DNA of 64,000 nucleotides from Ornithinimicrobium cryptoxanthini (GTDB taxonomy: Bacteria > Actinomycetota > Actinomycetes > Actinomycetales > Dermatophilaceae), in the NCBI RefSeq assembly GCF_023923205.1, contig NZ_CP099490.1:3100001-3164000 (forward strand). Direction: 5' to 3'. A program made the position numbers and the translations under genes. Below the pieces are notes generated by a model. The model was not told the DNA's origin. It worked only from the letters and a program-made list of their open reading frames with translations, and did not search any database. Of the stretch, positions 8,794-17,954 are shown piece after piece; the first letter of the stretch is position 1; every line of letters starts with the position of its first letter.

Positions 8794-9816
8794 ATGAACG
8801 GCAACACCATCTTCCGGCACCACGACACCGCTGTGCTCTCTGTCACGGCTATCGACGCTCCCGTCGTCGTGACCTCGGACCAGTTCGACGAGCGGCTGGC
8901 GGAGACCTACCGCCGCACCGGCATGCGGCCGGGGATGCTCGCCAAGCTCGCCGGGATCCACGAACGGCGCTGGTGGCCCGAGGGGACCAGCTTTGTCGAC
9001 GGCGCCATCGAGGCGGGGGCCAAGGCGATCGCGGAGGCCGGGGTCGACCCGGCCCGCATCGGCCTGATGATCAACACCTCCGTATGCCGTGAGCACCTGG
9101 AGCCCTCCATCGCCGTGCGGGTGCACGCCGAGCTCGGGCTGCCCACCAACTGTCTCAACTTCGACCTGACCAACGCCTGCCTCGGCTTCGTCAACGGCAT
9201 GCAGCTGGCGGCCACCATGATCGACGCGGGGCAGATCGACTACGCCCTGATCGTGGACGGCGAAGGATCGCGCCCCGCCCAGGAGCGCACCCTGGAGCGG
9301 CTGACCGGACCCGACACCACCGCCGAGGACCTGCAGAACGAGTTCGCCACGCTGACGCTGGGCTCGGGTGCGGCCGCCATGGTCCTGGGCCGGGCCAGCG
9401 AGCACCCCGAGGGCCACCGCGTCGTGGGCGGCGCCTCCCGTGCGGCGACCCAGCACCACGAGCTGTGCGTCGGCGACTACGAAAAGATGAGCACCGACAC
9501 CAAGGGCCTCCTGATCGCCGGCATGCAGCTGGCCGGTGACCTCTGGGAGGACGCCCGTGGGGAGTTCGACTGGTCGGACATGGACTGCTATGTCGTGCAC
9601 CAGGTCTCGCAGGTCCACACCGGCCGCACGGCCAAGGTGCTCGGGCTGCCGGCCGACCGCATCCCGCTGACCTTCCCCACCTTCGGCAACATCGGCCCCG
9701 CCGCCGTCGCCGTCACGCTCGCCAAGCAGGTCGAGCACCTCACCCCCGGCGACCGGGTGCTGATGATGGGCATCGGCTCGGGGCTGAACATGACCTGCAT
9801 GGAACTAGCCTGGTGA
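8794..9816 (+). CDS. oleA: OleA, acyl-CoA thiolase-like condensing enzyme for olefin biosynthesis
   Basis: A 340-aa thiolase-superfamily enzyme predicted to join two fatty acyl-CoAs head to head by non-decarboxylative Claisen condensation, giving a 2-alkyl-3-ketoacid. The predicted catalytic residues are all present: Cys129 in TNACLGF, His269 in VVHQVS, Asn299 in FGNIGPAA, and Glu103 in HLEPS (the OleA-specific Glu from the second subunit). Length matches OleA rather than FabH (about 320 aa), and downstream oleBC and oleD fix the identity. Start ATG at 8794 has GAGG 5 nt upstream. It overlaps oleBC by 4 bp (GTGA). Confidence 0.93.
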   Translation: MNGNTIFRHHDTAVLSVTAIDAPVVVTSDQFDERLAETYRRTGMRPGMLAKLAGIHERRWWPEGTSFVDGAIEAGAKAIAEAGVDPARIGLMINTSVCREHLEPSIAVRVHAELGLPTNCLNFDLTNACLGFVNGMQLAATMIDAGQIDYALIVDGEGSRPAQERTLERLTGPDTTAEDLQNEFATLTLGSGAAAMVLGRASEHPEGHRVVGGASRAATQHHELCVGDYEKMSTDTKGLLIAGMQLAGDLWEDARGEFDWSDMDCYVVHQVSQVHTGRTAKVLGLPADRIPLTFPTFGNIGPAAVAVTLAKQVEHLTPGDRVLMMGIGSGLNMTCMELAW

Positions 9817-12500
9817 CGGCAGGGGCACCGCAGGCTGCGGAGTCACCGCTGCCCGCGGAGTCGCCACTGCCTGCGGGGCTGCCAGGGGTCGACCGCACCT
9901 GGTCGCGCACCGTGCTCGCTGCGGACGCCGACGGGATCGAGCGCCGTTGGCACGTGCTGGACAACGGTCCAGCGCTGGCGGCGTCCGGCGTCCCGGTCGA
10001 GCAAACCCTCCTGTGCGTCCACGGCAACCCGACCTGGTCCTATCTGTGGCGACGCGTGCTCGAGGCGGCACCGCCGGGATGGCGCGTGGTCGCCGTCGAC
10101 CAGCTGGGCATGGGCTACTCGGAGCGCACCGAGGCACCGCGCACCCTGGCGCAACGGGTCGAGGACCTGGGACGGCTGACCGAGGCCCTCGGCATCGACG
10201 GCCCCGTGGCCACCCTCGCCCACGACTGGGGAGGCCCGATCAGCCTCGGTTGGGCCCTCGCCCACCGCGAGCAGCTGACCCACGTGGTCCTGACCAACAC
10301 CGCCGTGCACCAGCCCAAGGGCTCCCCGCTGCCGGCCGCCATCGCCGCGGTCCGCACACCACCGCTGCTCGACCTCGTGTGCCGTCAGACGCCGGGCTTC
10401 GTCTGGGCGACCACCGCCACCTGTCGCCCCGCGCTGCCGGCACCGGTCCGCGCGGCGTTCGCGGCGCCATACCGCAGCAGGGACCGTCGCGTCGCCGTCG
10501 GTGACTTCGTGGCCGACATCCCCACCAGCGCCACGCACCCCAGCCATCCGACGCTGACCGCCATCGCCGAGAGTCTCGGCGGGCTCGCCGAGGTGCCGGT
10601 GCTGATGGTCTGGGGCCTGGCCGACCCCGTCTTCTCCGGGCGCTACCTGACCGATCTGCAGCGTCGTCTGCCGCACGCGGACGTGCACACCTATCCGAGG
10701 GCCAGTCACCTGGTGCTCGAGGACCGACCCGAGGGCGTCGCGCTGATCTGGGACTGGCTGACCCGCCCCAGGACCACGGTGACTTCCGCCCCTGCTCCCA
10801 CGGTGCCGATCCGCATCGACACCTCCTCACCCGAGGCCACCGCGATCGTCGAGCTCACCGGCGCCGGCGGACACATCACCTTCGGTGCGCTTGCCGAGCG
10901 GGTCGAGGGCCTGGCCCGCGGCCTCCACCTGCGCGGCGTGCGCCGCGGCCAGCGCGTCGCTCTGCTGGTGCGCCCCGGCGTCGACCTGACGACCGTGCTG
11001 TATGCCGTGTGGCGACTGGGCGCCGTGGCTGTCGTGGCCGACGCCGGGCTGGGCCGCCGCCGGCTGGCCGCCGCGCTGCGCGGTGCCGCCCCCGACCACG
11101 TCATCGGCTTCCCCGCAGCCCGCGCCCTCGTCGTGGCGGCGAACGTGCCGGGCCAGTGGATCCGCCTGGGCCCCGAGGACGTCACCACCCTGATCGCCGA
11201 CGGGTGCGGACACACGGTTGACCCTGCTGAACTCATTAGTGCCACAGCCGACCTCGACCACGACGGGGCGGTCCTGTTCACCTCGGGTGCGACCGGACCG
11301 CCCAAGGGTGTGGTCTACACCCGCCGCCAGGTCGGGACCCAGGTGGGCCTGCTGCGCGACACCTTCGGGCTGCACCCCGGAGAGCGGTTCGTCGCGGCGT
11401 TCGCACCGTTCGCGCTCTATGGCCCGGCGCTCGGGCTCGGCTCTGCCGTGCCGGACATGGACGTCACGGCGCCGGACACCCTGACCGCTAGTGCGCTCGC
11501 CGACGCCGTGGAGGCAGTGGAGGCCACCGTGGTGTTCGCCTCGCCCGCGGCGCTGGAGAACGTGGTGGCGACCGCCGGCGACCTCTCGGCCCACCAGCTG
11601 GAGGCACTGCAAGGCCCACGCCTGGTCCTCTCGGCGGGGGCGCCGGTGCCGCTCGCGCTGTTGCGCCGGCTCCAGGAGCTGCTGCCGGCGGCTGCCACAC
11701 ACACGCCCTATGGCATGACCGAGGCACTGCCGGTCGCCACGCTCGACCCGACCACCCTCGACCCGGCAGACCCCGTCGACCGCGAGGGTGGGGTGTGTGT
11801 CGGGGCGCCGCTGCCCGGCGTCACGGTGCGGGTGGCACCACTGTCGCCAGACGGTGGCGCGGGCGACGAGCTGTCCTCTGCGGCAGGGCAGTTCGGCGAG
11901 ATCGTGGTCCGTGCGCCTCATGTGAAGGATCGCTACGACCGGCTCTGGGGCACGCAGCGGGCCAGCGAGCGCCCGAGCGGCTGGCACCGGACCGGTGACG
12001 TCGGTCATCTTGATGCCCGTGGCAGGTTGTGGGTCGAGGGTCGGCTCAGCCATGTGGTGCGGACGGCGCAGGGCCCGGTCGCTCCCTATCCCGTGGAGCA
12101 GCTGATCGAGTCCGTCCCGGGTGTCCGGCGGGCGGCTGTCGTCGGAGTCGGCCCCGTCGGCACCCAGCAGGTGGTCGCCGTCGTCGTGCCGGAGGGGCTA
12201 GCTGGACACAGCGGCCCCGGGCGCAGCGGTCCCGGACGTCTCCTGGAGGCGGTCACACAGCGCGTCCGCCAGGGCGACACCAGCGTCCCGCCCGAGATCG
12301 CCCAACAGGTGCGCGAGGTCGCCGGGGTCCCCGTTGCGGCGGTGCTCCGCCGTGACTGGCTCCCGGTCGACATCAGGCACGCGGCCAAGGTGGACCGCAC
12401 CGAGATGGCCCGATGGGCCACCGGGCTGCTGCACGGGTCACGGGCGGCCCGCGAGCAGTTCCGCTACCATCCCAAGGCCCCGAGCCGACGGAGCCGCTGA
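9813..12500 (+). CDS. oleBC: OleBC fusion: beta-lactone decarboxylase plus beta-lactone synthetase
   Basis: An 895-aa two-domain protein. Residues about 30-320 are an alpha/beta hydrolase of the haloalkane-dehalogenase type: HGNPTW at 70-75, nucleophile Asp138 in AHDWGG, acid Asp271, His299. OleB uses this fold to decarboxylate a beta-lactone to a cis-olefin. Residues about 335-895 are an AMP-dependent synthetase (LFTSGATGPPKGVVYT near 490; TPYGMTEALPV; TGDVGHLDARGRLWVEGR), equivalent to OleC, which makes the beta-lactone from the 3-hydroxy acid. The fusion is known from actinobacterial ole clusters, where separate genes occur in proteobacteria. GTG start overlaps oleA; its stop overlaps oleD (TGATG). 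Confidence 0.92.
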   Translation: MTAGAPQAAESPLPAESPLPAGLPGVDRTWSRTVLAADADGIERRWHVLDNGPALAASGVPVEQTLLCVHGNPTWSYLWRRVLEAAPPGWRVVAVDQLGMGYSERTEAPRTLAQRVEDLGRLTEALGIDGPVATLAHDWGGPISLGWALAHREQLTHVVLTNTAVHQPKGSPLPAAIAAVRTPPLLDLVCRQTPGFVWATTATCRPALPAPVRAAFAAPYRSRDRRVAVGDFVADIPTSATHPSHPTLTAIAESLGGLAEVPVLMVWGLADPVFSGRYLTDLQRRLPHADVHTYPRASHLVLEDRPEGVALIWDWLTRPRTTVTSAPAPTVPIRIDTSSPEATAIVELTGAGGHITFGALAERVEGLARGLHLRGVRRGQRVALLVRPGVDLTTVLYAVWRLGAVAVVADAGLGRRRLAAALRGAAPDHVIGFPAARALVVAANVPGQWIRLGPEDVTTLIADGCGHTVDPAELISATADLDHDGAVLFTSGATGPPKGVVYTRRQVGTQVGLLRDTFGLHPGERFVAAFAPFALYGPALGLGSAVPDMDVTAPDTLTASALADAVEAVEATVVFASPAALENVVATAGDLSAHQLEALQGPRLVLSAGAPVPLALLRRLQELLPAAATHTPYGMTEALPVATLDPTTLDPADPVDREGGVCVGAPLPGVTVRVAPLSPDGGAGDELSSAAGQFGEIVVRAPHVKDRYDRLWGTQRASERPSGWHRTGDVGHLDARGRLWVEGRLSHVVRTAQGPVAPYPVEQLIESVPGVRRAAVVGVGPVGTQQVVAVVVPEGLAGHSGPGRSGPGRLLEAVTQRVRQGDTSVPPEIAQQVREVAGVPVAAVLRRDWLPVDIRHAAKVDRTEMARWATGLLHGSRAAREQFRYHPKAPSRRSR

Positions 12501-13489
12501 TGCGCGTGCTGGTCACGGGCGCGAGCGGCATGCTGGGGCGGGCCGTCGCAGACCACCTGTCCGCCCGCGGCGACCTGGTGACCGTGCTGCAGCGTCGACC
12601 GTCCAGCAGCCCGCACCGCGAGGTGCTCGGGGATGTCGCCGACCCGGTCGCCGTCGCCCAGGCAACACAGGGGCAGGACGCGGTCATCCACCTCGCGGCC
12701 AAGGTCGATGTGGTCGGGCCGTGGGAGGACTACGCGCGCACCAACATCACCGGCACCCGCACCGTGGTCGATGCCGCTCGCACTGCCGGGGTCACCCGCT
12801 TCGTGCAGGTCTCCTCGCCCTCGGTGGCACACGCCGGTGCGTCGCTCGCGGGGGTGGGCGCAGGGCCGGCAGACCCGGCGCACGCCCGCGGCAACTATGC
12901 CCGCAGCAAGGCCGCGGCCGAGGTCATCGCCCTGGACGCGGACGGACCTGAGCTGGCGGTGACCGCCGTCCGCCCGCACCTGGTCTGGGGTCCCGGCGAC
13001 ACCCAGCTCATCGGGCGCATCCTGGAGCGGGCCCGCGCGGGCCGGCTGCCGATCGTCGGTCGCGGGACGAGCCTGGTCGACACCACCTATGTCACCAACG
13101 CGGTGGACGCGATCGTCGCTGCCCTGGACCGGATCGACGTGGCGCACGGGCAGGCACTGGTCGTCACCAACGGTGAGCCGCGCCCCATCGGTGAGCTGAT
13201 CGGCGACATCTGCCGCGCGGGAGGCGCCCCGGCCCCTCGTTGGCACGTCCCGGCGCGTCTGGCGTGGGCGCTCGGTGCAGCGGTCGAGGGCGCCATGGTC
13301 GTCTCGCACGCTGTGCCGGGGGTGCCGACCATCACCGAGCCTCCCCTGACCCGCTTCCTGGCCGAGCAGCTGTCCACCGCCCACTGGTTCGACCAGCGGC
13401 ACACCCATGCCGTGCTGGACTGGACGCCGAGGGTCAGCCTCGCCGAGGGTCTGCGACTCCTTGCTGCAGGGACACCGGCGGGCCAGTAG
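12500..13489 (+). CDS. oleD: OleD, NAD(P)H-dependent 2-alkyl-3-ketoacid reductase
   Basis: A 329-aa extended short-chain dehydrogenase predicted to reduce the OleA product to the 2-alkyl-3-hydroxy acid. The N-terminus MRVLVTGASGMLGRAV is the Rossmann GxxGxxG motif, and YARSKAAAE carries the YxxxK catalytic pair. The HLVWGPGDTQLIGRILERA segment is typical of the 3-beta-HSD/OleD subgroup. I chose ATG 12500 because its A is the last base of the oleBC stop and the glycine motif follows directly; a frame extending upstream lies inside oleBC. It completes a three-gene operon. Confidence 0.92.
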   Translation: MRVLVTGASGMLGRAVADHLSARGDLVTVLQRRPSSSPHREVLGDVADPVAVAQATQGQDAVIHLAAKVDVVGPWEDYARTNITGTRTVVDAARTAGVTRFVQVSSPSVAHAGASLAGVGAGPADPAHARGNYARSKAAAEVIALDADGPELAVTAVRPHLVWGPGDTQLIGRILERARAGRLPIVGRGTSLVDTTYVTNAVDAIVAALDRIDVAHGQALVVTNGEPRPIGELIGDICRAGGAPAPRWHVPARLAWALGAAVEGAMVVSHAVPGVPTITEPPLTRFLAEQLSTAHWFDQRHTHAVLDWTPRVSLAEGLRLLAAGTPAGQ

Positions 13490-13559
13490 CGTGGGCACAG
13501 CCGGAGTCACCACGAGCAGGCCGTGAGGTGACGATGACACACAGGACTGGGGCCGAGGG

Positions 13560-14666
13560 ATGAGCAGGGCATCGCGGGCACGCCGCATCGCGGCCGCGGC
13601 GGCCTATGGCGGCGGCGGGGTCGCTGCCGCTGGCCTGGCCGGGTGGGCGCTGCTGCAGGCCGAGGTGCTGCTCGCCAGACGCATCATCGGTGACGGTCCT
13701 GGGACTCCTCGGCACGACGAGGGGACGTATGGCGCGGGGACGGGCCAGGCGCACCGGATCCTCGTGCTCGGCGACAGCACTGGGGCCGGCGTGGGCGCCA
13801 GCCACCGACGGGAGACCATCGGGGCCATCGTCGCGACCGGGGTCGCGGCACTGAGCGGCCACCCGGTGGACCTGTGCAACGTGGCCCGCAGCGGCGCCAC
13901 CTCGCCACAGCTCCTCGGTCAGCTGGAGCGCGGTCTGCAGACCATGCCCGAGCCGGACGTGGCTCTCATCATGATCGGCGCCAACGACGTCAAGGAGCGG
14001 CTGGAGCGCACCGCCTCCGTGCGCGCCCTCAGCGAGACGGTGGCGCAGCTGGTGGCAGCCGGCGCCGAGGTGGTCGTCGGCACGTGTCCCGACCTGGGGA
14101 CGGTCCGGACCATCCCCCAGCCGTTGCGTGCCCTGGTGCAGCGCTGGAGCCGCGACCTGGCCGCCGCCCAGACCGTCGCCGTCGTCGAGGCGGGAGGCCG
14201 CACAGTGTCCCTGGGTGACCTGCTCGGCCCCTCCTTCCGGGAGTCCCCGGAGCTGATGTTCAGCCCGGACGGGCTGCACCCGTCCTCTGCGGGCTACGCC
14301 CGGGCCGCCGCTGCGCTGCTGCCCAGCGTCGTGGACGGCCTCGGCCTGCGCACCCTCGACACCGACCGCAGCCCGGACCACCGCCGCGGCGAGCGGGTCG
14401 AGCCGCTGCCCGAGGCCGCGCAGCGCGCCGTCCTCGACCCCGGCAGCGAGGTCAGCGCGACGCATGTCGACGGGCACAGCCGGGGCGAGCGTGGCCGGTG
14501 GGCGCAGCTCCTGCGCCGGCACCGGGGTCCCGACCCACGGGACGCGGACGACAACACGGACGACAACGCAGCGGACGACCCGGTGGTCCACCACGTCGAG
14601 GCCGGCGACGCTGGTGGCGACTTCGCCCCCAGCGGCACCACCGGTGGTGGCGCGCCAACGCACTGA
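13560..14666 (+). CDS. SGNH/GDSL-family hydrolase, membrane-anchored or secreted
   Basis: A 368-aa esterase/lipase-type protein. An N-terminal basic stretch and hydrophobic segment (about 10-37) suggest a signal anchor. The SGNH blocks are present: LVLGDSTGAG with nucleophile Ser73, a Gly/Asn block in MIGANDVKER, and DGLHPSSAGY carrying the Asp/His pair. The C-terminal 100 residues are charged, Asp/Arg/His-rich and probably disordered. It starts 70 bp after oleD on the same strand with GAGGG just before the ATG, so it may be co-transcribed with the ole genes. Substrate unknown. Confidence 0.8.
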   Translation: MSRASRARRIAAAAAYGGGGVAAAGLAGWALLQAEVLLARRIIGDGPGTPRHDEGTYGAGTGQAHRILVLGDSTGAGVGASHRRETIGAIVATGVAALSGHPVDLCNVARSGATSPQLLGQLERGLQTMPEPDVALIMIGANDVKERLERTASVRALSETVAQLVAAGAEVVVGTCPDLGTVRTIPQPLRALVQRWSRDLAAAQTVAVVEAGGRTVSLGDLLGPSFRESPELMFSPDGLHPSSAGYARAAAALLPSVVDGLGLRTLDTDRSPDHRRGERVEPLPEAAQRAVLDPGSEVSATHVDGHSRGERGRWAQLLRRHRGPDPRDADDNTDDNAADDPVVHHVEAGDAGGDFAPSGTTGGGAPTH

Positions 14667-14765
14667 CAGCCCTCGGCATACGCACCGTCGTGCCGTTAGG
14701 GTGGTAGCCAATGGTGTGCCGGGAAGTCTGGTCGGCGTCCTTTTGTCGACCCCGAGGAGACACCG

Positions 14766-16121
14766 TTGTCCCGCACACCAGACCCGTCATCCGCCCGGCG
14801 CCGCACGCTCGGCCGGGCCAGCTACGCCGAGGTCGTCCGCATCGGAACCCTCCTGCGCAAGGAGACGGTCGGCGGCATGCTGCTCGTGGGGGCGGCCCTC
14901 ATCGCGATCGTCTGGGCCAACTCACCGTTTGCCGACACCTATTTTTCGATCCGGGACACGGAGGTCGGCTATGCGCCGTGGCACCTGAGGCTGAGCCTGG
15001 GCTCGTGGGCCGCCGACGGGCTGCTGGCGATGTTCTTCTTCCTGGTGGGACTCGAGCTCAAACGTGAGGTGATCGTCGGCGACCTGCGCCAGTGGGACCG
15101 CGCGATCGTGCCGGTGGCCGCGGCCTTTGGCGGTGTGGTCGTGCCAGCCCTGATCTATGCCGCCATCAACTGGAGCAACCCCGAGGCGTTGCGGGGCTGG
15201 GCCATCCCGACAGCGACCGACATCGCATTTGCCGTCGCGGTGCTCGCCATCATCGGCTCGCGTCTGCCTCCCGCGCTGCGGATCTTCCTGCTGACGCTGG
15301 CCGTCGTGGACGACCTCATCGCGATCCTGATCATCGCACTCATCTATTCCTCCGGCATCGATGTCACGATGCTCCTCTGGTCCCTGGTGCCGTTGGTGGC
15401 CTATGCCCTGCTCGCCCGGCGTCAACGCACGCTTTTCCGCCATCGGCAGCTGTCGTGGTGGCTGTTGCTCCTGCCGGTCGGCGCCGTCTTCTGGGCGCTG
15501 ATCCACGCCTCCGGCATCCACGCAACGATCGCCGGCGTCGTCCTCGGCTTCACCGTCCCAGCCAGGCTGCGCGCGGACCGGGGAGAGCGACCAGGAGAGG
15601 AGCAGCACGCCCTGGCTGAGATCTTCGAGCACCGGATGCGGGTGCTGTCCGCCGGCTTTGCCGTGCCGGTCTTTGCGTTCTTCTCCGCCGGGGTCGCCGT
15701 GGGGGGCCTCGAGGGACTGACGTCGGCCCTCAGCGCGACGGTCACGATCGGGATCGTCACCGGCCTTGTCGTCGGCAAGATCATCGGCATCACCAGCACG
15801 ACCTGGCTGGTCACCCGCGTCACCCGGTCCAGTCTCGATCCGTCGCTGCGCTGGATCGACATCGTGGGTGTCGCCGCTCTGGCCGGGATCGGCTTCACGG
15901 TGTCCCTGCTCGTCGCGGAGCTGAGCTTCGGGGTGGGCACCGAGCTGGGCGACCACGCCAAGGTCGGCATCTTCGTCGCCTCCCTCATCGCGGCGGTGGT
16001 CGGATCGATCATCCTGACCGCGCGCAACCGGCATTACGCGGCGCTCGCCGCCGAGGAGCAGGTTGACAGCGACGCCGACGGCATCCCGGACGTCTATGAG
16101 CCGAAGACCGACCGCGGCTAG
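14766..16121 (+). CDS. nhaA: NhaA family Na+/H+ antiporter
   Basis: A 451-aa integral membrane protein predicted to exchange sodium for protons across the cytoplasmic membrane. It has about 12 transmembrane segments. The hallmark transport-site pair is in [20 protein letters not shown], and family motifs [26 protein letters not shown] and [15 protein letters not shown] are visible. The start is TTG at 14766, preceded by GAGGAGACACCG, which favours this weak codon over internal starts. A short acidic tail ([15 protein letters not shown]) ends the protein. The gene stands alone on the plus strand. Confidence 0.92.
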   Translation: MSRTPDPSSARRRTLGRASYAEVVRIGTLLRKETVGGMLLVGAALIAIVWANSPFADTYFSIRDTEVGYAPWHLRLSLGSWAADGLLAMFFFLVGLELKREVIVGDLRQWDRAIVPVAAAFGGVVVPALIYAAINWSNPEALRGWAIPTATDIAFAVAVLAIIGSRLPPALRIFLLTLAVVDDLIAILIIALIYSSGIDVTMLLWSLVPLVAYALLARRQRTLFRHRQLSWWLLLLPVGAVFWALIHASGIHATIAGVVLGFTVPARLRADRGERPGEEQHALAEIFEHRMRVLSAGFAVPVFAFFSAGVAVGGLEGLTSALSATVTIGIVTGLVVGKIIGITSTTWLVTRVTRSSLDPSLRWIDIVGVAALAGIGFTVSLLVAELSFGVGTELGDHAKVGIFVASLIAAVVGSIILTARNRHYAALAAEEQVDSDADGIPDVYEPKTDRG

Positions 16122-16290
16122 ACCCGGCTAGACCCGACCGCGGACAGACCCCACCGCAACTCCATCACCGCCTCAGTCCGCCACTGAGCCGGTCGCCCGA
16201 GCGTCATGCGGTCCCGGTCCTGCAGAACCAGGGTCAGAGCACCGGACTTGCAGGACCGGAACCTCATGGCCGCTGGAGGTGCCACAGTCA

Positions 16291-16318
16291 GCGCACGGCG
16301 CACGGCGCACGGCGCACG
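16291..16318. repeat. Four tandem copies of the 7-mer GCGCACG
   Basis: Four perfect 7-nt units in tandem in the nhaA-thiolase gap. A slippage-type microsatellite; no function evident. Confidence 0.85.
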
Positions 16319-16402
16319 GCGGACCCGCGTATCGGGCCAGCACGGGGGTGCGGCAGGCCGGCGCACAAGGGGACCGACGATCTCGCCGCGCGGGACGGCT
16401 TC

Positions 16403-16408
16403 TAGACT
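16403..16408 (+). promoter_or_regulatory. Candidate -10 box (TAGACT) for the thiolase gene
   Basis: TAGACT fits an actinobacterial -10 element and lies 28 nt before the thiolase ATG. No good -35 match is visible, so this is a tentative call. Confidence 0.3.
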
Positions 16409-16436
16409 CTGGGCAACGACCCCACCAGGAGGAACC

Positions 16437-17660
16437 ATGCCCGAGGCAGTCATCGTCGCCGCAGCCCGAACCCCGATCGGGCGTGCGTTCAAGGGCTCCC
16501 TGACCACCGTCCGACCCGACGACCTGGCCACCGGTGTCATCCGCGCCGCACTCGACCAGGTCCCCGACCTGGACGCGACCACCATCGACGACCTCTATCT
16601 CGGCTGCGCCGAGCCCTGGGGCGAGCACGGCAGCAACATGGCCCGCGTCGTGTCGGTGCTGCTGGGCATGGACGGGCTGCCTGGCGCCACTATCAACCGC
16701 TTCTGCGCCTCTTCCGTGCAGACCACCAGGATGGCCTTCCACGCCATCAAAGCCGGTGAGGGCGACGTCTTCATCAGCGCCGGCGTCGAGGCGGTCTCTC
16801 GCTATGCCGACTTCTCCGGCGCCGGTGGCAGCAAGGCAGAGTGGCAGAACCCGAAGTTCGCGGACTCCGCCGCCCGCAGCGCCCGGATCGCCGAGACCAA
16901 CGCCACGTGGACCGACCCGCGTGCCGAGGGGCTGCTGCCCGACATCTATCTGGCCATGGGACAGACGGCCGAGAACGTCGCGACCGCCCGAGGCATCTCG
17001 CGCGAGCGCCAGGACGAGTGGGGTGTCACCAGCCAGAACCGCGCCGAGGCCGCCATCAACGCGGGGGTCTTCGAGCGGGAGATCGCCCCCGTCACCCTCG
17101 CGGACGGCACTGTCGTGGCCAAGGACGACGGCCCCCGCGCGGGCGTCACGCTCGAGAAGGTCTCTTCGCTGCAGCCGGTCTTCCGCGAGGACGGCACCAT
17201 CACGGCAGGCAACTGCTGCGCGCTCAACGACGGGGCCGCCGCCCTGGTCGTCATGAGCGACACCCGGGCCAAGGAGCTCGGCCTGACGCCGCTGGCGCGG
17301 GTCGTGTCGACCGGAGTGTCCGCCCTGTCCCCCGAGATCATGGGCCTGGGCCCGGTCGAGGCCTCCCAGCAGGCGCTGGCCCGCGCTGGCATGACGATCG
17401 GCGACATGGACCTCTATGAGATCAACGAAGCCTTCGCCGCCCAGGTGCTGCCCAGCGCCGACGACCTCGGCATGGACTTCGACAAGCTCAACGTCCACGG
17501 TGGCGCGATCGCCCTGGGTCACCCGTTCGGCTCCACCGGTGCCCGCATCAGCACGACCATGATCAACGCCCTGCGCACCCGGGACGGCCAGTTCGGGCTG
17601 GAGACGATGTGCGTCGGCGGCGGCCAGGGCATGGCGATCATCCTCGAGCGCCTCAGCTGA
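16437..17660 (+). CDS. Acetyl-CoA C-acyltransferase (thiolase), FadA-like
   Basis: A 407-aa thiolase that should cleave 3-ketoacyl-CoA in beta-oxidation or run the reverse condensation. Catalytic residues are clear: Cys90 in NRFCASSVQ, His362 in GGAIALGHPFG, and Cys392 in MCVGGGQG. Length is normal for type I/II thiolases. ATG at 16437 has a near-perfect AGGAGG 4 nt upstream; the open frame reaches further upstream but lacks such a site. It is monocistronic here, with no fadB neighbour. Placement 3 kb from the ole operon could link acyl-CoA supply and consumption, but that is inference. Confidence 0.92.
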   Translation: MPEAVIVAAARTPIGRAFKGSLTTVRPDDLATGVIRAALDQVPDLDATTIDDLYLGCAEPWGEHGSNMARVVSVLLGMDGLPGATINRFCASSVQTTRMAFHAIKAGEGDVFISAGVEAVSRYADFSGAGGSKAEWQNPKFADSAARSARIAETNATWTDPRAEGLLPDIYLAMGQTAENVATARGISRERQDEWGVTSQNRAEAAINAGVFEREIAPVTLADGTVVAKDDGPRAGVTLEKVSSLQPVFREDGTITAGNCCALNDGAAALVVMSDTRAKELGLTPLARVVSTGVSALSPEIMGLGPVEASQQALARAGMTIGDMDLYEINEAFAAQVLPSADDLGMDFDKLNVHGGAIALGHPFGSTGARISTTMINALRTRDGQFGLETMCVGGGQGMAIILERLS

Positions 17661-17954
17661 TCCCTCCGCCAATTTTCATAGGGGTTTCGTCTGCCGAGCC
17701 CGGCTTTTTGTCGTGGTTCTGTCGGTCAGGTCCGGCTCTTTGTCGTGGTTCGTCTGCCGGTTCCCACAGACTGCCTCGCCGGAGGGTCAGTCCGCCGTGA
17801 GTCATTCGCGACGGGCTGGCCGTCGGTCGAGTCCAGGCGCCTCGATGCGATGGCGCCCGTTGGCGCTGTTGCCGTGGCTCGTCGCGGCGCCGGGGAGCCT
17901 ACAAAACCGCTACGAAATTGCGGGAATGGCCTGCAAAACCACTCGGAAAATTGG
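17661..17954. repeat. Degenerate 32-nt repeats between convergent genes
   Basis: This 294-bp gap between convergent genes contains five related 32-nt units with a shared core like TTTTCGTAGTGGTTTTGTxGGC. Three lie head to tail on the plus strand (17671-17702, 17703-17734, 17735-17766), with the GGTT core at 17683, 17715 and 17747. Two lie head to tail on the minus strand (17921-17952 and 17889-17920). Both runs keep an exact 32-nt period. A sixth weak plus-strand copy may sit near 17864-17895. The core is AT-richer than its surroundings. Units abut with no spacers, so this is not a CRISPR array. Confidence 0.75.

Larger units (their letters stand above)
16122..16436. other. Intergenic region with an inverted repeat and a 7-nt tandem repeat
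   Basis: This 315-bp gap holds no convincing gene. Two structures are visible. An 11-bp perfect inverted repeat (16214-16224 CCGGTCCTGCA with 16249-16259) encloses a 24-nt loop and may terminate nhaA. Four copies of GCGCACG run at 16291-16318. A possible thiolase promoter lies at its right end. Confidence 0.6.

Noticed and set aside
17661..17954. CRISPR array
   Set aside because: The 32-nt units abut with no unique spacers, are degenerate and lie in both orientations, and no cas genes are present.
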